In this document: positions 1-9,223 of the stretch, one piece after another
Layout: each line of letters begins with the position of its first letter
Position numbering within the stretch: position 1 is the stretch's first letter
NCBI RefSeq assembly: GCF_004341515.1
Contig: NZ_SLZF01000014.1
Span: forward strand, 62,001-126,000
Direction of reading: 5' to 3'
DNA from: Allobosea sp. BK604
GTDB taxonomy: Bacteria > Pseudomonadota > Alphaproteobacteria > Rhizobiales > Beijerinckiaceae
Length of the DNA stretch: 64,000 bases
Program-made: the position numbers and the translations under genes
The notes under the pieces: generated by a model
The model's input: the letters and a program-made list of their open reading frames with translations, nothing else
Told to the model about the DNA's origin: nothing
Databases searched by the model: none

Positions 1-437
1 AGCGCGCGCAGCGAGCCGACCTCGACCATCATCTTGAAGGCCTGGCCGAGCAGGAAATCGCCGACCAGCACGCTTGCCTCGTTGCCCCAGAGCATGCGCG
101 CCGCCAGCTTGCCGCGGCGCATGTCGCTCTCGTCGACGACATCGTCATGCAGCAGCGTCGCCGTATGCATGAACTCGACGGAGGCCGCGAGCTTGACATG
201 GCCCTCGCCGCGATAGCCGTTGAGGATCGCCGTCGCCAGCGTCAGCATCGGCCGCAGCCGCTTGCCGCCCGAGGAGATCAGGTGGTTGGCGACCTCGGGA
301 ATCATCGTCACTTCGGAACCGGTCCGCGACAGGATCATCGCGTTGACCCGCTCCATATCCGCACGCACCAGGCCGACGAGCCCGTCGATGCTGGCCTGTC
401 CGGCTTCCTTGTCTTCGAACGGTACGACGACGCCCAC
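1..437 (-). CDS. Polyprenyl (octaprenyl-type) diphosphate synthase, 3' end cut by window edge
   Basis: Trans-isoprenyl diphosphate synthase that makes the side chain of ubiquinone. The visible N-terminal ~145 residues hold GGKRLRP (substrate binding) and the first Asp-rich motif, seen as LLHDDVVDESDMRRG, both hallmarks of the family. The C-terminal half with the second DDxxD motif lies outside the window. The likely start is GTG at 437, giving MGVVVPFEDKEAG; no ATG fits in this frame, and an upstream alternative start is possible. It is transcribed away from the DUF2007 and methyltransferase genes, a neighbourhood often seen in Rhizobiales. Family assignment is firm; chain length (octa- versus deca-) cannot be told. 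Confidence 0.88.
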   Translation of the reverse strand, partial: MGVVVPFEDKEAGQASIDGLVGLVRADMERVNAMILSRTGSEVTMIPEVANHLISSGGKRLRPMLTLATAILNGYRGEGHVKLAASVEFMHTATLLHDDVVDESDMRRGKLAARMLWGNEASVLVGDFLLGQAFKMMVEVGSLRA

Positions 438-598
438 GCTGCTGCTCCGGCCTGTTGTTGCGCTGCAAAGCGCACATTGCCTTGCCACAACCGTTGCATG
501 GGTGACCAGCCCCCGCAATTGCACTTTGACGCCGCACCCGCCTCTTTCCGTGCAATCAAGGGCTTGCGCCCGCGCCCATGCTCCGTCTCCATGGCGCC

Positions 599-823
599 AT
601 GCACGAACTCTTGCGCACCAATGATCTCGTTCTGCTCGGCGCCATCGAGGCCCTGCTGACCTCGGCGAATATCGACAGCCTGATCACCGACCAGCATATG
701 AGCGCGCTCGAAGGCATGACCGGCGCCTTCCAGCGCCGCCTGCTGGTCCGTGAGGCCGATCGCATGCGGGCTCGCGCCTTGTTGATCGAGGCCGGATTCG
801 GCGGCGAATTGCGCGATGGCTGA
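599..823 (+). CDS. DUF2007 family protein
   Basis: A 74-residue protein beginning MHELLRTNDLVLLGAIEALL, the typical start of DUF2007 (putative signal-transducing) proteins, and ending with the usual RRLLVREADRMRARALL helix. An in-frame ATG at 578 exists, but the family normally starts at the M before the ELLRTND motif, so 599 is chosen. Its 3' end overlaps the methyltransferase start (816) by 8 bp, which suggests coupled translation. The molecular function of DUF2007 is not established. Confidence 0.85.
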   Translation: MHELLRTNDLVLLGAIEALLTSANIDSLITDQHMSALEGMTGAFQRRLLVREADRMRARALLIEAGFGGELRDG

Positions 824-1568
824 GGCGATCCGGCTCGGAGAGATCGTCGAGGACAGGCTTCTCGACGGCAGGCTCGTCCTGCGCCAGCCGAAGCAGGGCC
901 ACCGCGCCGGCAGCGACGCGATCCTGCTCGCGGCGGCGTTGCCCGCGACATTCGCCGGCGCCCTGGCCGATTTCGGCGCTGGCGTCGGCACGGTCGGCCT
1001 CGCGGCGGCGATCCTGCGCCCGGATCTGGCGGTGACGCTGATCGAGCGCGAGCCGGAGCTTGCGGCGCTGGCCGCCGAAAATACCGCGCTCAACGAGCTG
1101 TCGGATCGCGCCCAGGTCGTGGCCGCCGACGTCGCCGCCCTTGCCGCGTCCGGGCTCGCGCCGGCCAGCTTCGGCTGCGTCGCGATGAACCCGCCCTTCT
1201 TTTCAGCCCATGAGGCGCGGCCGTCGCCGGTCGCGAATCGGCGGGTCGCGCATGTCGCCGATCAGCCCCTGGCGCTCTGGCTCAAGGCAGCCAGGCGATT
1301 GCTGAAGCCGGCGGGCCATGTCGCGATCATCCATCGCACCGGGGCTCTCGCGGATATTCTTGCCGGGCTCGCGACCGGCTTTGGCGCCGTCGCCATTCGG
1401 CCGGTTCATGCCGTCGCGGATCGACCTGCCATCCGGGTCATCGTCACCGCCGAGTTCGGCAGCCGCAAGCCAATGGCGCTGCTGCCCGGCTTTGTCCTGA
1501 ACGGGCCGGATGGCCGCTTCACCGAGCTCAGCGAAGCGGTCCATCGCGGCAGGGCGTCATTGCCCTGA
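816..1568 (+). CDS. TrmN6-like SAM-dependent tRNA (adenine-N6) methyltransferase
   Basis: A 250-residue class I methyltransferase. Motif I appears as LADFGAGVGTVGLAAA and the N6-adenine catalytic motif as MNPPFF (residues ~127-132), the NPPY/F signature shared with TrmN6, which modifies A37 of tRNA-Val. The N-terminus LVLRQPKQGHRAGSDAILLAA matches the family start that precedes SAM binding. It overlaps the DUF2007 gene by 8 bp. The substrate is inferred from family; related proteins could act on other N6-adenine targets. Confidence 0.82.
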   Translation: MAEAIRLGEIVEDRLLDGRLVLRQPKQGHRAGSDAILLAAALPATFAGALADFGAGVGTVGLAAAILRPDLAVTLIEREPELAALAAENTALNELSDRAQVVAADVAALAASGLAPASFGCVAMNPPFFSAHEARPSPVANRRVAHVADQPLALWLKAARRLLKPAGHVAIIHRTGALADILAGLATGFGAVAIRPVHAVADRPAIRVIVTAEFGSRKPMALLPGFVLNGPDGRFTELSEAVHRGRASLP

Positions 1569-1572
1569 CGCT

Positions 1573-1677
1573 TGAGCATTTTCGAGCGAAGTGGACACCG
1601 GTTCGCGTGAAGAAAAATGCGCCAAGACGAAGAGAGAGCACTTCCGCGCTTCGAAAAAGGGCGGAAATGCTCTCGCG
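1573..1677. repeat. Palindromic intergenic element, rhizobial mosaic type, copy 1
   Basis: About 105 bp between a + strand and a - strand gene. It opens with GAGCATTTTCGAGCGAAGTG, runs through ACCGGTTCGCGTGAAG and closes with GGCGGAAATGCTCTC, so its ends (GAGCATTT / AAATGCTC) are inverted. A second copy lies at 11985-12095 with the same left core. This resembles the short palindromic mosaic elements scattered through Rhizobiales genomes (RIME-like). It also separates convergent genes and may end transcription. Confidence 0.75.
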
Positions 1678-1679
1678 CC

Positions 1680-1970
1680 TCAGTAGCAGACGCGCCGTGG
1701 GCCGATGACCCAGCCCCAGCCATTCCAGTAGCGGCCCGGCCGAACGACGCAACGTGGCCCCCAATAGGGTGCGCCATAGCCGTAATAGGCCCGGCGATAG
1801 CCATAATACGGTCTGTAGCCACCACCCCAACGCGGGCCATAGCCGTAGGCGTGGCGATAGCCATAGCCCGGGCCGTAGCCGAAATACTGGGCCGAGGCCG
1901 GCGTGGCGGTCAACGCGATGCCGCCGAGGCTGGCAGCCGCCGCAACGCCGAGAAGCAGTTTGCGAAACAT
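1680..1970 (-). CDS. Small secreted Gly/Tyr-rich protein
   Basis: A 96-residue protein. The first ~27 residues (MFRKLLLGVAAAASLGG then TATPASAQ) form a Sec signal peptide with an ASA-Q cleavage site. The mature part is repeats of YGYG, GGGYRPYYGYR and similar, ending RYWNGWGWVIGPRRVCY with two Cys residues. The ATG at 1970 is chosen because GAGAGGAGA lies just upstream; a longer in-frame ATG at 2018 would place an unlikely leader before the signal peptide. The tail resembles that of the neighbouring 2134-2412 gene, suggesting tandem paralogues. Function unknown; periplasmic or surface location is inferred. Confidence 0.78.
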   Translation of the reverse strand: MFRKLLLGVAAAASLGGIALTATPASAQYFGYGPGYGYRHAYGYGPRWGGGYRPYYGYRRAYYGYGAPYWGPRCVVRPGRYWNGWGWVIGPRRVCY

Positions 1971-2133
1971 GACGCATCTCCTCTCAAGTGCATGGCGGAC
2001 GGGGTGATGCCGAGGCATTCGGGTGCCGCCATGACGGGGAGGCTAGGCCGCAAAAACTGAACGGCGCGAAACCGCGCCGTTCAGGAAAACTTCATCATTC
2101 AGTCGCGAGGGGCGGCTTGTGCGCCAGCTGCGC

Positions 2134-2412
2134 TCAGCGGCAGACCCGCACCGAGCGGACGACCCAGCGATAGCCGTTCCAGACGCGGCGGTTGCTCCAG
2201 AAGCAGCGCGGGCGATAGACCGGGCGGCCATAGTAGCGGCGCGGGCCGTAATAATACTGCGCCTGCTGGAGCAGATCGGCCCCTGCCTGCGCCTGCGTGG
2301 CCTGGATCGGGCCGGCGCTGACGGGCGCGGCCGAAGCCGGAGCGACGGTGAAAGCGGCGAACATGAGGGTAAGGGCGCCGAACAGGGCTGCGACAAGGCG
2401 TGACGAGAGCAT
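2134..2412 (-). CDS. Small secreted protein, paralogue of neighbour
   Basis: A 92-residue protein with a signal peptide (MLSSRLVAALFGALTLMFAA, then APASA-AP). The mature part has QQAQYYYGPRRYYGRPVYRPRCFWSN and the tail RVWNGYRWVVRSVRVCR, which matches the WNG..WV...RVC tail of the 1680-1970 protein. Start at 2412 is supported by AGGAG about 8 nt upstream. No enzyme motif is seen. Two conserved Cys residues (in RPRCF and the C-terminal VC) could form a disulphide. Function unknown. Confidence 0.75.
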   Translation of the reverse strand: MLSSRLVAALFGALTLMFAAFTVAPASAAPVSAGPIQATQAQAGADLLQQAQYYYGPRRYYGRPVYRPRCFWSNRRVWNGYRWVVRSVRVCR

Positions 2413-2627
2413 GGGCTGGACTCCTGCGGTGCCGCCGGCCCGTCTCAAGCGCTCGCCCCGAACGCCGCGGACCGCACGGTTCGAACGGACACTAGCCCTT
2501 CGATCATGAATGAAATCTGTCTGTGCCATACAGGTTGACGTTCAGTCAGCTCCGCCTGCGCTTGACCTCTGCCGCCGCTGGCCCCTAAGCACGCCCCGAA
2601 CGTCAGGACATTTGGAAGGCTCAAGCT

Positions 2628-3572
2628 TTGGCCGCCGCTTCGCTCTCCGACCCGCTGAACCCGACCCGCTCGTTCCAGGGCCTGCTCCTGACCTTGCAGC
2701 GCTTCTGGGCCGAACGCGGCTGCGTCATTCTCCAGCCGTATGACATGGAGGTCGGTGCCGGCACCTTCCATCCGGCGACGACGCTGCGCGCGCTCGGGCC
2801 GAAGCCCTGGAAGGCCGCCTATGTCCAGCCTTCGCGCCGACCCAAGGACGGCCGCTACGGCGAGAACCCGAACCGGCTCCAGCATTACTACCAGTTCCAG
2901 GTCATCCTGAAGCCGTCGCCGCCGGACCTGCAGCAGCTCTATCTCGACTCGCTGAAGGCGATCGGCGTCGACCTCGCCCTGCACGATGTCCGCTTCGTCG
3001 AGGACGATTGGGAAAGCCCGACGCTCGGCGCCTGGGGGCTCGGCTGGGAATGCTGGTGCGACGGCATGGAGGTCAGCCAGTTCACCTATTTCCAGCAGGT
3101 CGCCGGCGTCGAATGCGCGCCCGTGGCGGGCGAGCTGACCTACGGACTCGAGCGCCTGGCCATGTATGTGCAGGGCGTCGAGAACGTCTACGACCTCAAT
3201 TTCAACGGGCTCGAAGGCGAGGACCGCATCAGCTACGGCGATGTCTTCCTCCAGGCCGAGCAGGAATTCTCGCGCCATAATTTCGAGCACGCCAATACCG
3301 AGATGCTCTTCCGCCACTTCGCGGACGCCGAGGCCGAGTGCAAGGCGCTGCTCGAAGCGGGCGAAGCCGGCAACGGCAGCAACGATCTGCAGCACAGGCT
3401 GGCGCTGCCGGCCTATGACCAGTGCATCAAGGCGAGCCACGTCTTCAACCTGCTCGACGCGCGCGGCGTGATCTCGGTCACCGAGCGCCAGAGCTACATC
3501 CTGCGCGTGCGCGAGCTCGCCAAGGCCTGCGGCGCCGCCTGGCTCAAGACCGCCGGCGGGGGAGCGAACTAA
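2628..3572 (+). CDS. glyQ: Glycyl-tRNA synthetase alpha subunit
   Basis: The 314-residue alpha subunit of the alpha2beta2 class II glycyl-tRNA synthetase; it carries the catalytic core for glycyl-adenylate formation. Characteristic stretches are RFWAERGCVILQPYDMEVGAG, YVQPSRRPKDGRYGENPNRL and LGWECWCDGMEVSQFTYFQQ. The start is TTG at 2628; no ATG precedes the conserved LTLQRFWAERGC block. It ends exactly where an inverted-repeat element begins, 266 bp before glyS, whereas the two subunits are usually close or nearly adjacent. Confidence 0.97.
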   Translation: MAAASLSDPLNPTRSFQGLLLTLQRFWAERGCVILQPYDMEVGAGTFHPATTLRALGPKPWKAAYVQPSRRPKDGRYGENPNRLQHYYQFQVILKPSPPDLQQLYLDSLKAIGVDLALHDVRFVEDDWESPTLGAWGLGWECWCDGMEVSQFTYFQQVAGVECAPVAGELTYGLERLAMYVQGVENVYDLNFNGLEGEDRISYGDVFLQAEQEFSRHNFEHANTEMLFRHFADAEAECKALLEAGEAGNGSNDLQHRLALPAYDQCIKASHVFNLLDARGVISVTERQSYILRVRELAKACGAAWLKTAGGGAN

Positions 3573-3837
3573 GGGTCTGTACCCACTATGGATGCCGTTC
3601 CGATCGGGCCAAAATGCCCGAGAACAAGGATGAGCCCGCCGCCCGATGCCCCAGGCATCGGGCAAGGGGCCGACACAGTTGTCGGGCTTTTTCGCCCGAC
3701 CCCGAAGGGGCGCGGGCCTTTTGATCGGCCGGTGCGTCGCGCGGCCTTGCAAACCGGACGGTTTGCTGCGGCCACGCTCCTGCCCGCCGATCAAAATGCC
3801 CGGCGTCAGAACGCCATCCATAGTGGGTACAGACCCT
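3572..3837. repeat. Inverted-repeat (MITE-like) element between glyQ and glyS
   Basis: The 23-nt arm at 3572-3594, starting AGGGTCTGTACCCACTATGG, is repeated perfectly in reverse at 3815-3837; with two mismatches the arms reach ~32 nt (3572-3603 and 3806-3837). Inside are further hairpins: GCCCGATGCC/GGCATCGGGC, GTCGGGC/GCCCGAC, GCAAACCG/CGGTTTGC and TTTTGATCGGC/GCCGATCAAAA. The left arm begins on the last base of the glyQ stop codon and the right arm ends one base before the glyS ATG. No transposase is encoded. This looks like a non-autonomous mobile or structured repeat; only one copy is in the window. Confidence 0.8.
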
Positions 3838-3838
3838 A

Positions 3839-5998
3839 ATGCCCGATCTTCTGCTCGAACTCTTTTCGGAAGAGATCCCCGCCCGCATGCAGCGTCGCGC
3901 GGCCGAGGACCTGAAGAAGCTCGTCACCGATGCACTGGTCGAGCGCGGCCTCGTCTATGAGGGCGCGCGCGCCTTCGCGACGCCGCGCCGGCTCGCGCTC
4001 CACATCGCCGAATTGCCGGTGCGCGGCCGCGACGTCCGCGAGGAGCGCAAGGGCCCGCGCGTCGGCGCGCCCGATGCCGCGGTGCAGGGCTTCCTCAAGG
4101 CGGCGGGCCTCGCCTCGCTCGACCAGGCGACCATCGTCAGCGATCCGAAGAAGGGCGATTCCTATGTCGCCATCATCGAGAAGCCGGGGCAGGAGACCGT
4201 CGCGGCCATTGCCGAGATCGTGCCGGAGGTCATCCGCGCCTTCCCCTGGCCGAAATCGATGCGCTGGGGCAAGGCCTCCGCCGCCGGCGCCAGCCTGCGC
4301 TGGGTCCGCCCTCTCCATTCGATCCTCTGCACCTTCGGGCCGGAGACCGAGGAGCCGGAGGTGATCCGCTTCGAGGTCGACGGCATCGCCTCGGGCAACA
4401 CCACCTATGGCCACCGCTTCCACGCGCCCGGCGCGATCCCGGTGAAGCGCTTCGACGATTACGTGAGCAGCCTGGAGAAGGCCAAGGTCGTGCTCGATGC
4501 CGACCGGCGCAAGGAAATCATCCTCGCTGATGCCCGCAACCTCGCCTTCGCGCAGGGGCTGGAGCTGGTCGAGGACGAGGGGCTCCTGGAGGAGGTCGCC
4601 GGCCTCGTCGAATGGCCGGTCGTGCTGATGGGTTCCTTCGAGGAGCGCTTCCTCGACATTCCCGGCGAGGCGATCCGCGCCACGATCCGCGCCAACCAGA
4701 AATGCTTCGTGCTGCGCGATCCGAAGACGGGCGCGCTGGCCAACAAGTTCATCCTGGTCTCGAACCTTGTCGCCAGCGACGGCGGTGCGGCGATCACCGC
4801 CGGCAATGGCCGCGTGGTGCGGGCCCGCCTCTCCGACGCCGCCTATTTCTGGCAGACCGATCGCGGCCCGCTGCCCGATCTCGACACCTTCGCGGAGAGC
4901 GCGGCGAAGCTCGGGCTCGACCTGTCGAAGCCGCTCGATCAGCGCATGGCCAAGCTCGACAAGCTCGGCGTCGTCTTCCACGCCAAGCTCGGCACGCAGG
5001 GCGAGCGCGTCCAGCGCATCGCGGCGCTGGCCAAGGAGCTCGCTCCTATCGTCGGCGCCGATCTGGCGCTGGCGGAGCGCGCGGCAAAACTCGCCAAGGC
5101 CGACCTGCCGACCGAGATGGTCGGCGAGTTCCCCGAGCTGCAGGGCCTGATGGGCCGGAAATATGCCGAGTTGCAGGGCGAGAACGCCTCGGTCGCTGCG
5201 GCGGTCGAGGAGCACTACAAGCCGCTCGGCCCCTCCGACCGGGTGCCCAGCGATCCGGTCTCGGTCGCGGTGGCGCTCGCCGACAAGCTCGACACGCTGG
5301 TCGGTTTCTGGGCCATCGACGAGAAGCCGACCGGAAGCAAGGATCCTTACGCGCTGCGCCGGGCGGCGCTGGGTGTGATCAGGCTGGTGGTCGAGAATGG
5401 GGTGCGTCTGGCGCTCGCCACCATCGCAGAGGATGCCGACCTCCTTTCCTTCTTCCACGACCGCCTCAAGGTCATGCTCCGTGACCAGGGCGCGCGGCAT
5501 GATCTCGTCGATGCCGTGCTCGCCGGCTCCCCTTCTTCCGCAAGCGGAGAAGGGCGGGCCAATGACGACCTCCTGCTCATCACCCGCCGCGTCGAGGCGC
5601 TTGGCCGCTTCCTCGAAACCGAGGACGGCAGGAACCTGCTCGCCGGCTATCGCCGTGCCGCCAACATCCTCAAGGCCGAGGAGAAGAAGGACGGCGAGGG
5701 CGCCTTCGCTGGTGCGTCGGACCTGCAGCTCATCGCCGAGGCTGGGTTGATCGAGGAGAAGGCGCTCGCCGTCGCGCTCAGCCAGGCGACACCGAAGGCC
5801 GAGGCCGCCATCGCCGCCGAGGATTACGAGGGCGCCATGGCCGCGCTCGCCGAGCTTCGCCCGGCGGTCGATGCCTTCTTCGACAAGGTCACGGTCAACG
5901 ATCCCGATCCGGCCCTGCGCGCCAATCGCCTCAAGCTGCTGAACCAGCTGCGCGAGGCCACCCGCGCCGTGGCGGATTTCTCGCGCATCGCGGGCTGA
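3839..5998 (+). CDS. glyS: Glycyl-tRNA synthetase beta subunit
   Basis: The 719-residue beta subunit of glycyl-tRNA synthetase, needed for tRNA binding. The N-terminus MPDLLLELFSEEIPARMQ is canonical; later blocks include FATPRRLALHIAELP, MRWG (in PKSMRWGKAS) and the anticodon-binding C-terminus DYEGAMAALAELRPAVDAFFDKVTVN. The region just upstream of the ATG is the arm of a repeat (3572-3837), so no clear Shine-Dalgarno is present. A short palindrome at 5530-5553 sits in frame within the gene and adds an atypical GSPSSASGEG stretch. Confidence 0.97.
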   Translation: MPDLLLELFSEEIPARMQRRAAEDLKKLVTDALVERGLVYEGARAFATPRRLALHIAELPVRGRDVREERKGPRVGAPDAAVQGFLKAAGLASLDQATIVSDPKKGDSYVAIIEKPGQETVAAIAEIVPEVIRAFPWPKSMRWGKASAAGASLRWVRPLHSILCTFGPETEEPEVIRFEVDGIASGNTTYGHRFHAPGAIPVKRFDDYVSSLEKAKVVLDADRRKEIILADARNLAFAQGLELVEDEGLLEEVAGLVEWPVVLMGSFEERFLDIPGEAIRATIRANQKCFVLRDPKTGALANKFILVSNLVASDGGAAITAGNGRVVRARLSDAAYFWQTDRGPLPDLDTFAESAAKLGLDLSKPLDQRMAKLDKLGVVFHAKLGTQGERVQRIAALAKELAPIVGADLALAERAAKLAKADLPTEMVGEFPELQGLMGRKYAELQGENASVAAAVEEHYKPLGPSDRVPSDPVSVAVALADKLDTLVGFWAIDEKPTGSKDPYALRRAALGVIRLVVENGVRLALATIAEDADLLSFFHDRLKVMLRDQGARHDLVDAVLAGSPSSASGEGRANDDLLLITRRVEALGRFLETEDGRNLLAGYRRAANILKAEEKKDGEGAFAGASDLQLIAEAGLIEEKALAVALSQATPKAEAAIAAEDYEGAMAALAELRPAVDAFFDKVTVNDPDPALRANRLKLLNQLREATRAVADFSRIAG
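5528..5553. repeat. Palindromic repeat inserted in frame within glyS
   Basis: CCCTTCTTCCGC-AA-GCGGAGAAGGG forms an imperfect hairpin (11 pairs with one bulged T). It encodes about SPSSASGEG in a loop between the conserved LVDAVLAG and DDLLLITRRVEALGRFL blocks of GlyS, a place where related proteins usually have only a few residues. The composition resembles the CCCTTCTCCCGC-type palindromes found between genes in Rhizobiales. An insertion origin is inferred. Confidence 0.55.
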
Positions 5999-5999
5999 A

Positions 6000-6170
6000 C
6001 GGGCGCGGAGGCGCCCGTGATGGTCGGGCCTGACCCGACCATCTCATGAAAGTGGGGCTCTCATGGATCGAGCCTCCTCCGCGTCATGCTCGGCCTTGTG
6101 CCGAGCATCCACGTCTTGAACACCGCCCTCGATCGGCGAAGACATGGATGGTCGGGACAGGCCCGACCAT
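6000..6170. repeat. Cluster of short palindromes downstream of glyS
   Basis: The 334-bp gap between glyS and the small membrane gene holds at least four hairpins: GGGCGC-GGAG-GCGCCC (~6000-6017), TGGTCGGGCCTGACCCGACCA (~6020-6040), ATGCTCGGC-CTTGT-GCCGAGCAT (~6087-6109) and ATGGTCGGGACAGGCCCGACCAT (~6147-6169). The phrase GAGCATCCACGTCTTGAACAC following the third is a recurrent companion of such repeats in Rhizobiales; a related unit is at 50687-50795. No gene is supported here. The first hairpin may act as the glyS terminator. Confidence 0.6.
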
Positions 6171-6332
6171 GACGAAAAGCCCGCAAAATCGTGGCAAAAG
6201 CGCAGCCGGCTCAGCACTTGCCGGAACCAAATCCTAAACTGCGACGTTCTGTCCTGCGGAGATCAGCGTGCGAATTCGCGCCCGCGACGCTCCGGGGGGC
6301 CGGCTTGCGGCCGCGATAAAAGGATTTGAGAC

Positions 6333-6494
6333 ATGGCTATTCTGATATCGCTTCTGATCACCATCCTGGTCATCGGTCTGGTGCTCTACCTCGTGCGCAT
6401 GCTGCCGCTCGATGCCCAGATCAAGAACATCGTCCAGATCATCGTCATCGTGATCGGCATTATTTCGCTGCTGCGCTACCTCGCCGTATTCTAG
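6333..6494 (+). CDS. Small membrane protein, Thivi_2564-like
   Basis: A 53-residue protein, MAILISLLITILVIGLVLYL then VRMLPLDAQIKNIVQIIVIVIGIISLLRYLAVF. Two hydrophobic segments (residues ~2-21 and ~33-47) flank a short polar loop, the pattern of the Thivi_2564 family of tiny inner-membrane proteins. AGGA about 9 nt upstream supports the start. It stands alone between the glyS repeat cluster and the uracil operon. Role unknown. Confidence 0.75.
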   Translation: MAILISLLITILVIGLVLYLVRMLPLDAQIKNIVQIIVIVIGIISLLRYLAVF

Positions 6495-6608
6495 CATCGT
6501 TCCTAAAAGTGGTTGCTCGGCTTTCGCCGGCAACGATGCGACGACACGCAACAATTCCGAGTAGATTGACGCGCGTGCCGGGTTGATCCACTCTCTTATC
6601 GGTCACGA

Positions 6609-6638
6609 GGCCCCGGACTTGACGTCGCGGGGCCTTTT
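6609..6638 (+). terminator. Intrinsic terminator or attenuator before urc1
   Basis: GGCCCCG (6609-6615) and CGGGGCC (6628-6634) pair around a 12-nt loop and are followed by TTTT. The hairpin sits only 20 nt before the urc1 ATG. It may end transcripts from the small membrane gene, or act as an attenuator in the operon leader if the promoter lies upstream. Confidence 0.6.
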
Positions 6639-6657
6639 CCGATTCGAGAGCCTGGCG

Positions 6658-7920
6658 ATGAATTCGCAGAACCGCACGACCCATATCCGCCTGACCTCCC
6701 ACCCGGAACCCGGCAGCGCCGCCGCGCGCTTCCCGATCCGATGGGGCGCAGAGACTCCGGCGGAGCGCGGCCCGATCATCGCCTCGACCACCGCGCCGGG
6801 TGACCGCAACGTGATCGGCGCCCATGGCGGCTCCTATTCGGTCTATCGTGCCTTGGCGATCTCGGCGCGCGCGCTCAACCCGGCGCAGCGCCCCGACCTG
6901 ACCAACACCCAGCCGACCACCGAGATCCCGCAGCAGCCGCAATGGTCTCAGGCGGGCAAGATCGTCTCGCTCGATCCGTTCGGCCATCGCGTCGCCCAGG
7001 ATTTCGGCCAGCTGATCGGCGAAGGCATCGACATCCGTCCGACCATCGCCATCACCCGGGCGCGGCTCAACCTGCCGGAGATCCTCGCCGCCATGGCCGG
7101 CCACAGGCTCGCGGCCGACGAGGGCATCCTGCACAAGTCGGGCGATATCAGCGTCACCAAGATCGCGGTCGATCCGGTCTGGCACCTGCCGGGCATCGCC
7201 GAGCGCTTCGGCACCAGCGAGAAGGAGCTGCGCCGCACGCTCTTCGAGCAGACCGGCGGCATGTATCCCGAGCTCGTCACGAGGCCGGACCTGCACGTCT
7301 TCCTGCCGCCGATCGGCTCGATCACCTGCTACATCATCGGCGAGATCTCGGCGATCACCGACCCCCGCCGCAAGGTCGCCTGCCGCGTCCATGACGAGTG
7401 CAACGGCTCGGACGTGTTCGGCTCCGATATCTGCACCTGCCGGCCCTATCTCGTGCATGGCATCGAGGAATGCGTGAAGGAGGCTCAAGGCGGCGGCGTC
7501 GGCATCATCGTCTACAACCGCAAGGAGGGCAGGGCGCTCGGCGAGGTCACCAAGTTCCTCGTCTACAATGCCCGCAAGCGCCAGGAGGGCGGTGACTCGG
7601 CCGCGACCTATTTCGAGCGGACCGAATGCGTCGCCGGCGTGCAGGATGCCCGCTTCCAGCAGCTCATGCCGGATGTCCTGCACTGGCTCGGCGTCACCCG
7701 CATCGACCGGCTGATGTCGATGTCGAACATGAAATACGACGCCATGGTCGAGAGCGGCATCGAGATCGGCGAGCGCGTCGCGATCCCGCCGGAGTTGATC
7801 CCGCCCGACGCCTCGGTCGAGATCGAGGCCAAGAAGGCGGCAGGCTACTATGCGCCCGATGGCACGCCTGGCGACAACGCCTTGAAGGCGACGGTCGGTC
7901 GCGATCTCGACAAGTTCTGA
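6658..7920 (+). CDS. URC1-type GTP cyclohydrolase II homologue, uracil catabolism
   Basis: A 420-residue protein whose C-terminal half matches GTP cyclohydrolase II: the Zn-binding pattern HDECNGSDVFGSDICTCRP (three Cys), the KEGRALGE counterpart of the QEGRGIGL loop, and LMSMSNMKYDAMVESGIEI. It lacks a RibB domain and has a long N-terminal half that starts MNSQNRTTHIRLTSHPEPG, typical of URC1 of the yeast URC uracil pathway. ATG 6658 is preferred to an upstream GTG/ATG-led extension because this start matches the family. Being followed by URC4 and uracil phosphoribosyltransferase genes, it likely opens the ring of a uracil-derived nucleotide rather than making riboflavin. Confidence 0.85.
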   Translation: MNSQNRTTHIRLTSHPEPGSAAARFPIRWGAETPAERGPIIASTTAPGDRNVIGAHGGSYSVYRALAISARALNPAQRPDLTNTQPTTEIPQQPQWSQAGKIVSLDPFGHRVAQDFGQLIGEGIDIRPTIAITRARLNLPEILAAMAGHRLAADEGILHKSGDISVTKIAVDPVWHLPGIAERFGTSEKELRRTLFEQTGGMYPELVTRPDLHVFLPPIGSITCYIIGEISAITDPRRKVACRVHDECNGSDVFGSDICTCRPYLVHGIEECVKEAQGGGVGIIVYNRKEGRALGEVTKFLVYNARKRQEGGDSAATYFERTECVAGVQDARFQQLMPDVLHWLGVTRIDRLMSMSNMKYDAMVESGIEIGERVAIPPELIPPDASVEIEAKKAAGYYAPDGTPGDNALKATVGRDLDKF

Positions 7921-7926
7921 GGGACG

Positions 7927-9144
<1,218 letters not shown>

Positions 9145-9163
9145 GTTCGAGGGCCAACGATAG

Positions 9164-9201
9164 CTCCAGCCTCATCCTGCATCTCAGGATGATGGCTGGG
9201 A
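9164..9201. repeat. Intercistronic hairpin between urc4 and upp
   Basis: CTCCAGCCTCATCCT and AGGATGATGGCTGGGAG are inverted, with two single-base bulges, around the loop GCATCTC. It lies 23 bp before the upp ATG and could stabilise or partially separate the upstream transcript. It may also be a degenerate palindromic repeat. Confidence 0.5.
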
Positions 9202-9223
9202 GAAACGACGAGGGGCAAAGCGA

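Noticed and set aside
3586..3927. Small open frames inside the glyQ-glyS element (both strands read VCTHYG.RSD)
   Set aside because: They arise because the inverted arms encode the same peptide on both strands; no ribosome binding site or homology supports translation.
3836..5500. Long - strand frame opposite glyS
   Set aside because: A shadow of glyS in a GC-rich genome, with no recognisable motifs.
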